Below, piece after piece: positions 18,553 to 28,701 of a DNA stretch of 61,537 nucleotides. Positions within the stretch are counted from its first letter, which is position 1; every line of letters begins with the position of its first letter. The position numbers and the translations under genes were made by a program. The DNA comes from Alteromonas profundi (GTDB taxonomy: Bacteria > Pseudomonadota > Gammaproteobacteria > Enterobacterales > Alteromonadaceae): NCBI RefSeq assembly GCF_010500865.1, contig NZ_JAAAWN010000027.1:1-61537 (forward strand), written 5' to 3'. The notes under the pieces are model-generated. The model saw only the letters and a list, made by a program, of their open reading frames with translations. It made no database searches and had not been told where the DNA came from.

Positions 18553-18593
18553 ACAATTACATTCAGTACATAAAACGATAAATAGAGCAAACT

Positions 18594-20075
18594 ATGCAAG
18601 CAACTCAACCACGCCTTTCTTTTTGGCAAATTTGGAACGTCAGCTTTGGCTTCCTAGGTGTTCAATTTGGCTTTGCGCTACAAAACGCAAATGTCAGCCG
18701 TATTCTGTCCGACTTGGGCGCAGATCTTCACTCCTTATCCCTGTTTTGGCTGGTGGCTCCCATAATGGGCCTCATTGTTCAGCCTATTGTTGGGGCTGCA
18801 TCAGATAGAACCTGGAATGGCTTAGGTCGCCGTCGTCCATTTATTCTCGCCGGTGCAATCGCCGCGGTTATCGGCATGATTTTATTACCTAATGCACCTA
18901 TATTTGTTGCGTTTGTCGCGCCTATGTTGATGGGGGCGTTAATGGTAGCGCTTATGGATGCATCGTTTAACGTGTGTTTCCAACCGTTTCGCTCATTAGT
19001 GTCAGATATGGTGCCGCCGTCACAGCGTAATGTGGGCTACTCTGTACAGTCGTTTCTTATCAATATAGGGGCTGTTATTGGCTCCATTCTTCCCTTCGTA
19101 TTAACCAACGTAGTGGGCTTGGAAAACACGGCACAAATGGGCGAAGTTGCACCTTCTGTAATGTGGGCATTTTATATTGGAGCTACTGTACTGCTTGGTA
19201 CAGTGTTATGGACGGTATTTCGAACCAAGGAATATTCGCCGCAAGAGTATAGACGCTATAAAGGGGTAACCGAAGCCACCTCAGTTCCAGCTAAAAAAGC
19301 GCCGCTTTCGACCCGATTGTCTGAGTTTTCTCTTCTGGTTGTTAACATGCCTAAAACCATGAAACAGCTTGCCGTAGTGCAATTTTTTTCGTGGTTCGCA
19401 CTGTTTATTATGTGGGTGTACACCACACCAGCAATTACCCAACATATTTGGAATGTAGATAAACAATGGTTTGACCCCGCGTTTATCGCCGCCGCTCCCA
19501 TGGTGCCAGAAACTATTATTATGGCCAAAGGCGCGGCGGGGGATTGGGTAGGTATTTTATTTGCAGCTTATTCCGTTTTCGCCGCCATATTCTCTATATT
19601 TCTAGCCCGCTTAGCTGATAAATTCGGCCGCAAACTTGTGTACGCAGGCGCGCTTGCCCTCGGTGGCGTAAGTTATGTTAGCTTCCTAATGTTTCAAGAT
19701 CTTACCATGGTTAACGTAAACCTTCTTATTACCGATGTCACCGTACCTTTAGGTGCTGTAAAACTTCTTATACCTATGGTTGGAGTGGGTATTGCTTGGG
19801 CCGCGATTTTAGCGATGCCTTACGCCATGCTCGCAGGGGCACTGCCGGCAAACAAAACGGGTGTCTATATGGGCATATTTAATTTTACCGTCGCTATACC
19901 TCAAATTGTGTCTGGGTTAACCGCCGGATGGATACTAAGTAGCGTATTTGAAAACGAGGCCAAATACATCATAGTAGTGGCAGGCGTATCTATGCTAATC
20001 GGTGCGATTGCCGTATTTTTTGTCAATGAGCCTGATGCCGAGATTATTCATAATGCGCAGGGAGAACAAGCATAA
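18594..20075 (+). CDS. MFS sugar permease, SLC45/GPH-like (maltose/maltodextrin uptake)
   Basis: This is an inner-membrane secondary transporter of 493 residues with about twelve hydrophobic helices. The loop after helix 2 carries the family motif DRTWNGLGRRRPFI, typical of sugar:cation symporters of the SLC45/MalA-like group, followed by FNVCFQPFRSLVSDM. It lies between two maltodextrin-acting GH13 genes and overlaps the next gene by one base (TAATG), so co-transcription and probably translational coupling are expected. In relatives without a maltose ABC system, this permease moves periplasmic maltose into the cytoplasm. No ABC transporter or cytoplasmic maltose enzyme is in the window. The substrate is an inference from context. 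Confidence 0.88.
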   Translation: MQATQPRLSFWQIWNVSFGFLGVQFGFALQNANVSRILSDLGADLHSLSLFWLVAPIMGLIVQPIVGAASDRTWNGLGRRRPFILAGAIAAVIGMILLPNAPIFVAFVAPMLMGALMVALMDASFNVCFQPFRSLVSDMVPPSQRNVGYSVQSFLINIGAVIGSILPFVLTNVVGLENTAQMGEVAPSVMWAFYIGATVLLGTVLWTVFRTKEYSPQEYRRYKGVTEATSVPAKKAPLSTRLSEFSLLVVNMPKTMKQLAVVQFFSWFALFIMWVYTTPAITQHIWNVDKQWFDPAFIAAAPMVPETIIMAKGAAGDWVGILFAAYSVFAAIFSIFLARLADKFGRKLVYAGALALGGVSYVSFLMFQDLTMVNVNLLITDVTVPLGAVKLLIPMVGVGIAWAAILAMPYAMLAGALPANKTGVYMGIFNFTVAIPQIVSGLTAGWILSSVFENEAKYIIVVAGVSMLIGAIAVFFVNEPDAEIIHNAQGEQA

Positions 20076-21787
20076 TGAGATGTAAATATAACGCTATTGC
20101 CGTGGCGCTTACGGCAAGTTTACTCGCAGGGTGTGGCACTACCCAACCCACGCATACCCAAACTAGCGCTGTTTCAATCGCACCTGCAGAGGTGGAAATT
20201 GTGGGTACCACCACACCTTTTGCCAGTGAGTCGGTTTATTTTGTTATGACAGACCGTTTTGTCGATGGTGATCCCGACAATAACTACGAAGACCAAGGGG
20301 GAGAGCATCCTACTTGGCAGTTACCCCTAGAAGGGCCTGACGGCAAAAAAGCGTATGTGGGCTATATGGGAGGCGACCTTAAAGGTATTCTCGACAATGG
20401 TGAATACATTAAAGACATGGGGTTTAGTGCGGTATGGATCACGCCTGTACTAGATAACCCTAATCAACAGTTTACTGGTGATGAGCAAATCACCTACGGT
20501 GGCGCGTTCAAAGATGGCGGTAAAACAGGCTACCATGGCTATTGGGCAACGAACTTTTATAAAGCGGACGAGCATTTGGTAAGCGAAGACTTATCGGTAA
20601 AGCAGTACACCGCACAAATGCGCGACAAATTTGGTCTAAAATCGGTATTCGATATTGTTGCTAACCACGGCAGCCCAAGCTTTACTATGCCTGAAGACCA
20701 GCCTGGATTTGGCGAAATCTATGACAAAGACGGTAACTTAGTCGCCGATCATCAAAACCTAGCACCAGAAGCGCTAGACCCCGAAAATAATCCTTTGCAT
20801 GGCTTTTTTCACAACTACCCCGACCTTGTTAAGTTATCAAACCTAGACGATGAAAACCCTAAGGTACGTGACTATCTGATCAATAGTTATCTTTATTGGA
20901 TTTCCCAAGGCGCAGATGCTTTTCGCATAGATACTATTCGCCATGTCCCCCATGCGTTTTGGCGTGAAATGTCAGACCGGGTGCGGGAGCAATACCCCGA
21001 GTTCTTTATGTTTGGCGAAAGTTTTCAGTACGATGCTAATTTTATTGCCCAACATACTTTGCCCAAAAATGGCGGCGTAAGCGTGCTTGATTTCCCTATG
21101 CAAAAAGCCATGGTTGAAGTATTTGAGCAACCTGATAAAAGTGATTTTTCCACGCTTGAAGAGGTACTTTATTTAACTCATGGGCCTTACCACAATCCCT
21201 ATGACCTCACGACTTTTTATGATAACCACGATATGGCACGGATGAACGCCACAGATGAGGGCTTTATTAATGCCCACAACTGGTTGTTTACAGTGAGAGG
21301 CATACCTGTAGTGTATCAAGGGTCTGAAATTGGGTTTATGCGAGGTACATCAGAGCATGCAGGTAATCGGAACTATTTAGGCCAAGCGCGAATTGAAAAA
21401 GCCAAATCTCACCCAATCCGACAAGCGCTGTCGAAAATTGCCAATGTACGCAAGCACACCCCTGCGTTACAACGGGGTATACAGTTGAATGTTGAAATGG
21501 CCGGGCACCGCGCGGCTTTTTATCGCGTGTTGCAACATAATGGGCAACATCAAGTTGCATTAGTGCTATTAAATAAAGGGCCAAGCGAAACCCAATACGC
21601 AATAGGCGAGTACCTCCAAGAGGGTACCTGGGTTGAACAACTTTCTGGTGAAACGCAAACGGTGGCAAAAAACCACACTCTTAAGGCTACGGTTGCCCCA
21701 AACGGTGTTCAGGTGTGGGTACTTAATGCCCCTATACGGAATACGTCGCTTATCAGCGCGGTGCGTGATCAAATGGCGCGGCAATAG
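20075..21787 (+). CDS. GH13 alpha-amylase family lipoprotein, third gene of permease operon
   Basis: This is a predicted lipid-anchored alpha-glucan hydrolase of 570 residues. The lipobox LAGC places the lipidated Cys at 20. The GH13 motifs are FDIVANHGS, the nucleophile Asp in FRIDTI (286), the acid Glu in MFGESF (315) and the third Asp in DNHDMAR (386). GYHGYWATNFY resembles periplasmic and bacterial amylases of the MalS/CGTase-like branch. Its ATG shares a base with the permease stop. Downstream a perfect hairpin separates it from the convergent repressor gene. With the preceding two genes it would complete oligosaccharide trimming and uptake; exact product length is unknown. Confidence 0.9.
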   Translation: MRCKYNAIAVALTASLLAGCGTTQPTHTQTSAVSIAPAEVEIVGTTTPFASESVYFVMTDRFVDGDPDNNYEDQGGEHPTWQLPLEGPDGKKAYVGYMGGDLKGILDNGEYIKDMGFSAVWITPVLDNPNQQFTGDEQITYGGAFKDGGKTGYHGYWATNFYKADEHLVSEDLSVKQYTAQMRDKFGLKSVFDIVANHGSPSFTMPEDQPGFGEIYDKDGNLVADHQNLAPEALDPENNPLHGFFHNYPDLVKLSNLDDENPKVRDYLINSYLYWISQGADAFRIDTIRHVPHAFWREMSDRVREQYPEFFMFGESFQYDANFIAQHTLPKNGGVSVLDFPMQKAMVEVFEQPDKSDFSTLEEVLYLTHGPYHNPYDLTTFYDNHDMARMNATDEGFINAHNWLFTVRGIPVVYQGSEIGFMRGTSEHAGNRNYLGQARIEKAKSHPIRQALSKIANVRKHTPALQRGIQLNVEMAGHRAAFYRVLQHNGQHQVALVLLNKGPSETQYAIGEYLQEGTWVEQLSGETQTVAKNHTLKATVAPNGVQVWVLNAPIRNTSLISAVRDQMARQ

Positions 21788-21823
21788 CCGCCCAACACCT
21801 TTTTAAAGGTAATCGTTAGAAAT

Positions 21824-21853
21824 AAAAAAGGTGCTAAATTTAGCACCTTTTTT
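21824..21853. terminator. bidirectional terminator between amylase and repressor genes
   Basis: AAAAAAGGTGCTAAA and TTTAGCACCTTTTTT form a perfect 15-bp stem with A and T tracts on both sides. It serves the + strand operon and the - strand repressor gene alike. Confidence 0.93.
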
Positions 21854-21880
21854 TATATTGGGGCGGGCACCTTTCCTGTG

Positions 21881-22921
21881 CTATTTAGATAATTTACTAC
21901 CACAGGATTGGCGTACAATAACTTCAGCAGGCATTAAATAATCTTCTACGTGCTCATTATTAATGGCCTTGAGCAGAGTATTAACCAGTAACTCGCCCGC
22001 GAGTTTGGTATTTTGCTGCACCGAGGTAAGGGTGGGGGTGGTATACGCGGAAATAGAAATATTATCATAACCGACCACCGCCACATCGTCGGGCACCTGA
22101 ATGCGGTTTTCCCGAAGGGCGCGCAATACTCCCATGGCGATTAGATCCGAAGCGCATACGATGACTTGCGGTAACTCCCCTGTCGACATTAAGGATAGAA
22201 TACCGTTATATCCGGCTTCCTCAGTGGAAATAGCATTGCGTTGAACGCTGTTTTTTTCTAAGCCGTGCTTCTTCAGCGTATCGATGTAGCCTTGATATCT
22301 AGCCATAAATTCGGGGGCTTGCTGGCCATTATCACCAATAAATGCGAATGAGGCTTTACCGAGTGACAATAGGTGTTCGGTAATGTTTTGACCACCTTGA
22401 TAATTATCACAACCGATACTCACCCCAGGGTGCGCTTCATCTGGCGCGCCCCAGCGTACAAAATGCGTTCCTTGCGACTCAAGCTGCGCTACTTTATTCT
22501 GATAATCAGTGTAATCGCCATAACCTAGCAGGATAATACCATCGGCTTTGTTTGAGTCTTCATATTCAGCGTGCCAGTCATCTTCTAGGTTTTGAAATGA
22601 GACGAGAAGATCGTAATTCGCTTGGGCGCACGCACGGGTAATGCTTCCTAGCATGGCTAAAAAGAAGGGGTTAATCATTGAATCGTCTGAGGTCGGATCT
22701 TCAAACAAAAGCAAAGCAATGGTGCTGCTTTTTTGCTTCCTTAAGTTGCTCGCGTTTTTATCAACTTTATAATTGAGTTCGCGGGCAATCTCCTGAACCC
22801 TTCTTCTGGTCTCTTCGTTAACCAAGGGGCTATTATTTAGCGCCCGTGATACCGTTGACTGAGATACGCCGGCTAAATGGGCAATATCAAAAGAGGTTGC
22901 TTTTTCCTTCATAAACACCAT
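21881..22921 (-). CDS. LacI-family repressor of the glucan locus (MalR-like)
   Basis: This is a DNA-binding transcription factor of 346 residues. The N-terminal helix-turn-helix reads FDIAHLAGVSQSTVSRALN (about 9-27), and it is followed by a hinge and a periplasmic-binding-protein-like sugar domain. It is read convergently to the amylase operon. It is the only LacI-type gene in the window and closes the locus, so it is the natural candidate to bind the four TGAATACGTATGCA sites. No copy of the site precedes its own start, which argues against autorepression through that motif. ATG 22912 is an equally possible start, as neither has a strong binding site. The effector is probably maltose or a maltodextrin, inferred from the regulated genes only. 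Confidence 0.9.
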   Translation of the reverse strand: MVFMKEKATSFDIAHLAGVSQSTVSRALNNSPLVNEETRRRVQEIARELNYKVDKNASNLRKQKSSTIALLLFEDPTSDDSMINPFFLAMLGSITRACAQANYDLLVSFQNLEDDWHAEYEDSNKADGIILLGYGDYTDYQNKVAQLESQGTHFVRWGAPDEAHPGVSIGCDNYQGGQNITEHLLSLGKASFAFIGDNGQQAPEFMARYQGYIDTLKKHGLEKNSVQRNAISTEEAGYNGILSLMSTGELPQVIVCASDLIAMGVLRALRENRIQVPDDVAVVGYDNISISAYTTPTLTSVQQNTKLAGELLVNTLLKAINNEHVEDYLMPAEVIVRQSCGSKLSK

Positions 22922-23166
22922 ATCTTGCTGCTACGACAGTGTTATCGCCCTGCTAGATTACCATATTTTTGCAAAAAGGCGGCGATTTTGGCGTGTAACC
23001 GTATTTGGTTTAAATTATTTGCAGTATTGTTTGTAATAGTCACTTACTCCGTTGCTTATTCAACCAGTTGTGAGGCTAAATTCAATTAAACATGGTTGAA
23101 TGATTTCTCTCAGTGTTATACTGACCACACTTTTTTTAAACTACTTGTGTTAAGGGGAACATGCGA

Positions 23167-24834
23167 ATGGCCGAGACAGATCATCGTCCGACCAATTTTA
23201 TCCGTCAAATCATCGACAAAGATCTTGCCAATGGTGTACATGACGCTATTAAAACTCGATTCCCACCAGAGCCGAATGGCTTTCTGCATATAGGGCACGC
23301 GAAATCAATTTGCCTTAATTTTGGCATTGCCCAAGATTATGCAGGCACTTGTAACTTGCGTTTCGATGATACTAACCCGGCGAAAGAAGACATAACTTTC
23401 GTCAACTCAATTAAAGAAGATGTAAAGTGGTTAGGCTTCTCATGGAGTGGGGAAGCTCGCTATTCGTCAAACTATTTTGATCAACTGCATGGGTTTGCCA
23501 ATGAATTAATTGACAAAGGTTTAGCCTATGTCGACTTTTCACCGCAAGAAACTATGCGGGAAATGCGTGGCACCCTTACCGAGCCAGGTAAAAATAGCCC
23601 GTATCGCGATACTGACATTGAAACTAATCAGCGCGAATTTGCCAAGATGACGGCGGGTGAATACAAAGAAGGTGAATGTAGTCTTAGAGCCAAAATAGAC
23701 ATGAGTTCGCCTTTTATGTGCATGCGAGACCCGGTAATTTACCGTGTTAAACACGCGCACCATCACCAAACAGGTGATAAATGGTGTGTATACCCTATGT
23801 ACGACTTTACTCACTGTATCTCTGACGCGATTGAAGGAATTACGCACTCGTTGTGTACCCTAGAGTTCCAAGATAACCGTCGCTTGTACGACTGGGTAAT
23901 TGAGAATATCTCAATAGATTGTACGCCGCGCCAATACGAATTTTCTCGTTTAAATTTAGAATATACCGTTTTAAGTAAGCGCCGCCTTATTCAATTGGTT
24001 GAAGAGCACCACGTAAGTGGCTGGGATGATCCTAGAATGCCAACCGTTGCAGGCTTGCGTCGTCGTGGCTACACACCAGGTGCGGTACGCGAGTTTTGTA
24101 AACGCATCGGCGTTACCAAGATGGACAATATGGTTGAAATGTCGATGCTTGAAGCATGCATTCGTGATGACTTAAATGCGAACGCGCCACGGGCCATGGC
24201 AGTACTTGACCCCATTAAATTGGTCATAGAGAACTACCCAGAAGATAGCAGTGAAATATTGCATGCGCCTAACCACCCTAATGATGAAAGCATGGGAACG
24301 CGGGATATTTCTTTTGGTCGGGAAATTTGGATTGAAGCAGAAGATTTTCGTGAGTCGGCCAATAAGAAATTCAAACGCTTGGTGCTAGATAAAGAAGTAC
24401 GTTTACGTAACGCTTATGTAGTAAAAGCCAATCGTGTAGAAAAAGATGAAGACGGCAAAGTAACCACTGTTTACTGTACTTACGATGCTGATACTCTGGG
24501 TAAAGATCCCGCTGATGGCCGTAAAGTAAAAGGCGTTATTCATTGGGTAGACGCGGGTACAGCACAAAAAGCAGAATTTCGTTTATACGATCGTTTGTTT
24601 AATGTACCCAACCCTGCAGCAGAAGAAGATTTTACCGATGCAATAAACCCAGATTCACTTAAGGTGCTATCTGGCTGGGTAGAAGCAAACCTTGCCAAGC
24701 AGGTGCCTGAAGTCGGAGCGTGGCAATTTGAACGTACAGGATATTTTTGCCTAGATGCAGATAGCAGCGATGACTTACCGGTATTTAACCGCACCGTAGG
24801 CTTGCGTGATACGTGGGCGAAAATTGGCGATTAA
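23167..24834 (+). CDS. glnS: glutaminyl-tRNA synthetase
   Basis: This charges tRNA-Gln with glutamine in the cytoplasm. From ATG 23167 the protein has 555 residues, the usual GlnRS length. The class I signatures are visible: [14 protein letters not shown] near residue 33 (HIGH motif) and VLSKRRL (KMSKS-like) near 267. The C-terminal anticodon-binding beta-barrels follow ([10 protein letters not shown] onward). The ATG at 23167 is preferred to 23161 because AAGGGGA ends eight bases before it, against two for the earlier codon. It is monocistronic, with a strong terminator behind it. Confidence 0.97.
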   Translation: MAETDHRPTNFIRQIIDKDLANGVHDAIKTRFPPEPNGFLHIGHAKSICLNFGIAQDYAGTCNLRFDDTNPAKEDITFVNSIKEDVKWLGFSWSGEARYSSNYFDQLHGFANELIDKGLAYVDFSPQETMREMRGTLTEPGKNSPYRDTDIETNQREFAKMTAGEYKEGECSLRAKIDMSSPFMCMRDPVIYRVKHAHHHQTGDKWCVYPMYDFTHCISDAIEGITHSLCTLEFQDNRRLYDWVIENISIDCTPRQYEFSRLNLEYTVLSKRRLIQLVEEHHVSGWDDPRMPTVAGLRRRGYTPGAVREFCKRIGVTKMDNMVEMSMLEACIRDDLNANAPRAMAVLDPIKLVIENYPEDSSEILHAPNHPNDESMGTRDISFGREIWIEAEDFRESANKKFKRLVLDKEVRLRNAYVVKANRVEKDEDGKVTTVYCTYDADTLGKDPADGRKVKGVIHWVDAGTAQKAEFRLYDRLFNVPNPAAEEDFTDAINPDSLKVLSGWVEANLAKQVPEVGAWQFERTGYFCLDADSSDDLPVFNRTVGLRDTWAKIGD

Positions 24835-24865
24835 GCTTGCTCAGGTTGTTTGAGTACAATTAAAT

Positions 24866-24894
24866 AAAGGCCGCGAAATTTCGCGGCCTTTTTT
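24866..24894 (+). terminator. terminator after glnS
   Basis: AAAGGCCGCGAAATTTCGCGGCCTTTTTT-type hairpin: the stem AAAGGCCGCGAA pairs with its complement and is followed by T residues. The symmetry may also serve the - strand gene at 24937. Confidence 0.93.
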
Positions 24895-24936
24895 GTGTGC
24901 TATCACGTAGGGTTATGTAGAATGATCTAGTCCTAT

Positions 24937-25689
24937 TTACTTAGGTTGGCAGTCTAATGATTGCCCTGTTACCTCGATACTATCATCGCCCATTAAATAT
25001 AAATAGGTGGGCATAATATCGGCGGGGGTTTTTAAGGTTTCTGGGTTTTCAGCTGGAAACGCCTGCGCGCGCATACTGGTACGCGTACCACCTGGGTTAA
25101 TACAATTAAACCGTAGTGATTTGTGGCGGTATTCATCCGCTAAGGTTTGCATTACACCCTCAGTGGCAAATTTAGATACCGCATAGGTGCCCCAAAAAGC
25201 CCGTCCTTTTCGCCCCACACTTGACGTGGTAAATACCACAGACGCATTAGGCGCCTTCTCTAAAACAGGGATTAGCGCCTGCGTCATGAAAACCGTGCCA
25301 TTAAGGTTAATTTGCATAACCTCACGCCACTCTTCCTCGCCAATATCTTTAAATGCGCTTAAGTGTCCTAACACAGACGCATTGTGAAGAACGCCATCTA
25401 AACGACCAAATTGGTCGGCAATTGTTTGCCCCATTTGTTGATAATGAGAGGGCGTAGCACCTTTTAAGTCAAGCGGTACTATGGCAGGTTCCGCATTGCC
25501 CGCAGCAACAATTTCGTCATAGACTTTTTCTAGCTTAGCCACGGTTCTGCCCAGCAGAATACAGGTAGCGCCATGAGCTGCATAGCAGCGCGCAGCTTCT
25601 GCCCCGATACCATCACCGGCTCCCGTAACAAGGATAACCTTATCCTTTAATAATTCTGCGGGTGCTTGATATTCGTTCATTGTATTCAT
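24937..25689 (-). CDS. yciK: short-chain dehydrogenase/reductase, YciK family
   Basis: This is an NAD(P)-dependent oxidoreductase of unknown substrate, 250 residues. Seen: the Rossmann motif TGAGDGIG (about 22-29), HNASVLG (NAG-like motif) near 102, the catalytic Ser in TTSSVGR, and the YxxxK pair in YAVSKFA. The closing segment NCINPGGTRTSMRAQAFPAE is close to E. coli YciK as I recall it, and PADIMPTYLYLMGDDS likewise. ATG 25689 has GGTGAG nine bases upstream; ATG 25680 is the alternative. It is divergent from the lipase gene. Confidence 0.9.
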   Translation of the reverse strand: MNTMNEYQAPAELLKDKVILVTGAGDGIGAEAARCYAAHGATCILLGRTVAKLEKVYDEIVAAGNAEPAIVPLDLKGATPSHYQQMGQTIADQFGRLDGVLHNASVLGHLSAFKDIGEEEWREVMQINLNGTVFMTQALIPVLEKAPNASVVFTTSSVGRKGRAFWGTYAVSKFATEGVMQTLADEYRHKSLRFNCINPGGTRTSMRAQAFPAENPETLKTPADIMPTYLYLMGDDSIEVTGQSLDCQPK

Positions 25690-25826
25690 GTAAAAGTACT
25701 CACCAATTTTGCGCTATTCGTTAATTTAACTAACCGCCTGCGATGATACTCACACTGAAAGATAAGTAAAACGTTACTGCTGAAAAAACGATAAACGTAA
25801 AAAAAATTAACACAAAGAGTTAACAA

Positions 25827-25840
25827 AACTTTGCAAAGTT
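25827..25840. promoter_or_regulatory. perfect 14-bp palindrome AACTTTGCAAAGTT
   Basis: The two half-sites AACTTTG/CAAAGTT match exactly. It lies 155 bases before the lipase ATG and 137 bases before yciK. It has the size of a regulator site, but I do not recognise the binding protein. Confidence 0.4.
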
Positions 25841-25872
25841 GCAACAAAGTCAATAAGATTGAACTAGATACA

Positions 25873-25889
25873 AACTGGTCTAACTTGTT
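25873..25889. promoter_or_regulatory. FadR-like operator upstream of the lipase gene
   Basis: AACTGGTCTAACTTGTT agrees with the FadR palindrome AACTGGTCnGACCAGTT, as I remember it, at 13 of 16 defined positions. The left half-site is perfect and the right half is degenerate. It lies 106 bases before the ATG. Confidence 0.45.
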
Positions 25890-25995
25890 TAAAACAGCGC
25901 CATTGTCTGAACTGAGAGGGTTTCCACAGGAGACATCTCGCAGAGTGATTATGTTTTAGACGCAGAATAACAACAATTGCTTGTAGGGAGTAGCG

Positions 25996-28599
25996 ATGAG
26001 AAAACTCATATTAAGTTCCAGTGTGGCTCTAGCACTGGGTCTAACAGGGTGTGGTGGCTCAGATGACACGTTGGCTGATATTGAAGCCGAAACAGAAGTC
26101 CAGACCCCATTTTCACGGGTAGTATTCGACCCAGCGTCAGGTGATTTAAATATTCCTAACGATCTTTTAATGCTTCCGGGCGACGATGGCTTCTTTGATT
26201 ATACGTTAAATATTCCAGTGGACGATGCCACTGATTTTGCCGATCCGCAGAACGCATTGAACGTGCTAGATGGTTGGTCAACCCAGCACCCATTTGCGAT
26301 TAATGTTGAAACGCCAGTAGGCGTTTCCCTTGATGAGAGTTCAATCGCTTCAGGTGTATTATTATTTGAAGCGACCTTAGGTCTAGATCAAAGTGACGCA
26401 GATTGCGCACAAGTCACTACACCCTCTGCAGGTTGTAAGCTAGGGGATCAGCTAACTTATGGGGTTGACTATGTATTGTCTCTTGCAGATGACGATACCA
26501 TTAACGTCGTGCCCCTTAAGCCCCTTAAATCAGGCCAAGGCTATATGTTAGTGATGACCACGGGGTTGAAAGATTCTACCGGCAAGTCGGTACAAGGCTC
26601 GACCACGTGGGATTTAACCCGTCAGGATATCAACACATTACCTCTATCTTCAGAAGACCAACTATCTCTTCAAGGTCTTGTGAATTCATTGGTAAATCCA
26701 GTGATTGGTGCAGGCTATGAGCGTGATGAAATTACCTATGTATCTGCGTTTACGACCCAGTCTGTGGGCGTCTCGTTAAATACGATAAAGAAAGTCATGG
26801 TTAGTGACTTTGCTACCCTTGCCGCCCAACAGGACCCTAGCGCAGCAGCTGCGCTGCCGGTAATTACGGTAGGCGATGTGGATAGTGCGCCTACGGCAAT
26901 GGAAGCATTAGAATTAGTCACCGAAGATGTGGTTGCAGGAGCGGTACAACAAGGCATTGCAATGTTACCTGAAGGGTCAGAGCAAACGATTGCTTTTATT
27001 GAATCTACTGACTTTAGTTCGTTAGAGTCTTGCTCAGGTTTAGCGGCCACTGCCAGCGGACAAATGTCTGCTCAATGGGGCGCACTCAATGAATTTGCAG
27101 TAGGTGTATCGGGTGCAATTTTAGCGCAAGCTGGGCCATTTTGTGCCGCCAAGCGCTACGAAGGTAATATCTCGCTACCTTACTTCTTAGGCACGCCCAC
27201 GGCTGAAAACCCAACCGCACCCGTGGATGAGTTTTGGCAGGCAGCGTGCGACAGTGGCATAGTGTTAGCTTCTACTTCACAAGAGGTGCTAGGCGCAGCA
27301 ACGCCAGGGCCAAACCATGAGATGTGTTCGGCGCTAGGGTTAGCAGATTTACGCGTTAACGGTGAAAAACTAGATAGTGCGCGAAATATCACTAAATTTA
27401 ATCCGTATCCGCAGCCTAATGGCGGCAATATGGGTAATGAAACCCTTGATGTACAGGTTACTATACCCGATCCAGCCATTGCAGCCGCGTTAGGTGTTTC
27501 GCTAACTATGCCTGAAAATGGCTGGCCTGTTGCTATGTTAGCCCATGGTATCGGCAGTAAAAAAGAAGACATGCTAGCCATTACAGCGACGTTGTCGTTA
27601 GCTGGAATTGCAACCTTTGCTATCGACCAACCGCTACATGGTTCACGCGGGTACGATTTAACCGGTGATGGCGTGGATGAGATTAACGCTACATTGGTAA
27701 GTCCTACCCATTATATGAACTTAGCAAGTTTACCTACGGCAAGAGACAATCTCCGCCAAAGCGTTTCTGATTTACTAGGGTTGCGCTTAGGGTTAAATGC
27801 AGTAGTTGATGCTACCGCAAGCCAAAGCGTAAAAATAGATACATCTAAAGTGTCGTTAATGGGGGTTTCGTTAGGTGCTATTACAGGCGGTAATTTCGCC
27901 TCGGTTGCAAATACCTCTATGGGCGGCGATCTTGCTGCGTTAGACAGCATGTTCGCAGTGCAGCAGGTTTCTCTTGAATCGCCTGGCGGCGGTATGGCTA
28001 CCTTCTTATTAGAATCGCCCTCATTTGGCCCGTTAATTAAAGGGCTGTTGCTCTCGCAGGCATCCGATGAGTTTGTGGCGTTACTAAATCAGCTTTATGG
28101 CACTTCCGATGTGACAGAACAGCAATTAGTGGCAGCGGTTAGCACGTTTATGGAAAGCTTAACTGCTGAACAAGCGGCGTCTGTAAACGCGGTTTTCTCT
28201 GAGTTTGCCTTTGCTGCTCAAACTATGATGGACTCAGGTGACCCAACCAATTATGCGCAAGCCTTAGGTGCGAGTACGCCAGTTCATATGATGACAGTCG
28301 TCGGTGATGGTGGCGAAACAAACTTGCCCGATCAGGTTATCCCTGTTTCAACTGCGCTGCCGTTGTCAGGCCAATTACCTTTGGCACAGCTTATTGGTTT
28401 AGAGCAGGTTACTACAACAAAAGCAGGTACCGATCCAGTTAGTGGTTTGGTGTTATTTAATAGCGGTGCGCATGCATCGAGCTTAAGCCCTGCTTCAAGT
28501 GTTGCGGTGACCACTGAGATGCAAAAAGAAGTCGCCGGCTATATCGCCTCTGGCGGTACCGCTATCCAAATTTCTGATGAAACAGTTGTTGCTAACTAA
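25996..28599 (+). CDS. VolA/Pla-1-type extracellular lipase lipoprotein
   Basis: This is a predicted surface lipoprotein releasing fatty acids from (lyso)phospholipids or other lipids. The 867 residues begin with a lipoprotein signal (lipobox LTGC, Cys19, followed by GGSDD). The N-terminal VolA/Pla-1 domain covers roughly 35-200 (FDPASGDLNIPNDLLM). In the alpha/beta-hydrolase part the nucleophile elbow is GVSLG with Ser near 625, and MLAHGIGSKK forms the oxyanion-side HG motif. AGGGAG lies five bases before the ATG. It is monocistronic with its own terminator. In Vibrio cholerae the relative VolA is linked to fatty acid uptake, which fits the FadR-like site upstream; that link is inference here. 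Confidence 0.9.
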   Translation: MRKLILSSSVALALGLTGCGGSDDTLADIEAETEVQTPFSRVVFDPASGDLNIPNDLLMLPGDDGFFDYTLNIPVDDATDFADPQNALNVLDGWSTQHPFAINVETPVGVSLDESSIASGVLLFEATLGLDQSDADCAQVTTPSAGCKLGDQLTYGVDYVLSLADDDTINVVPLKPLKSGQGYMLVMTTGLKDSTGKSVQGSTTWDLTRQDINTLPLSSEDQLSLQGLVNSLVNPVIGAGYERDEITYVSAFTTQSVGVSLNTIKKVMVSDFATLAAQQDPSAAAALPVITVGDVDSAPTAMEALELVTEDVVAGAVQQGIAMLPEGSEQTIAFIESTDFSSLESCSGLAATASGQMSAQWGALNEFAVGVSGAILAQAGPFCAAKRYEGNISLPYFLGTPTAENPTAPVDEFWQAACDSGIVLASTSQEVLGAATPGPNHEMCSALGLADLRVNGEKLDSARNITKFNPYPQPNGGNMGNETLDVQVTIPDPAIAAALGVSLTMPENGWPVAMLAHGIGSKKEDMLAITATLSLAGIATFAIDQPLHGSRGYDLTGDGVDEINATLVSPTHYMNLASLPTARDNLRQSVSDLLGLRLGLNAVVDATASQSVKIDTSKVSLMGVSLGAITGGNFASVANTSMGGDLAALDSMFAVQQVSLESPGGGMATFLLESPSFGPLIKGLLLSQASDEFVALLNQLYGTSDVTEQQLVAAVSTFMESLTAEQAASVNAVFSEFAFAAQTMMDSGDPTNYAQALGASTPVHMMTVVGDGGETNLPDQVIPVSTALPLSGQLPLAQLIGLEQVTTTKAGTDPVSGLVLFNSGAHASSLSPASSVAVTTEMQKEVAGYIASGGTAIQISDETVVAN

Positions 28600-28624
28600 C
28601 CTACAGATAATGCTGTAAATTTTT

Positions 28625-28651
28625 AAAGCCGGCTATTTAGCCGGCTTTTTT
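28625..28651 (+). terminator. terminator after the lipase gene
   Basis: AAAGCCGGCTA pairs with TAGCCGGCTTT and is followed by further T residues. Confidence 0.92.
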
Positions 28652-28701
28652 ATATCTAGGATAAATGATGTTTGAATGTTTCATGGTGTTAATGTAATGT
28701 T

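Larger units (their letters stand above)
25690..25995. promoter_or_regulatory. divergent control region between yciK and the VolA-type lipase gene
   Basis: This 306-base AT-rich region has no gene. It contains a perfect 14-bp palindrome at 25827-25840 and a FadR-like site at 25873-25889, both listed separately. Confidence 0.6.
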
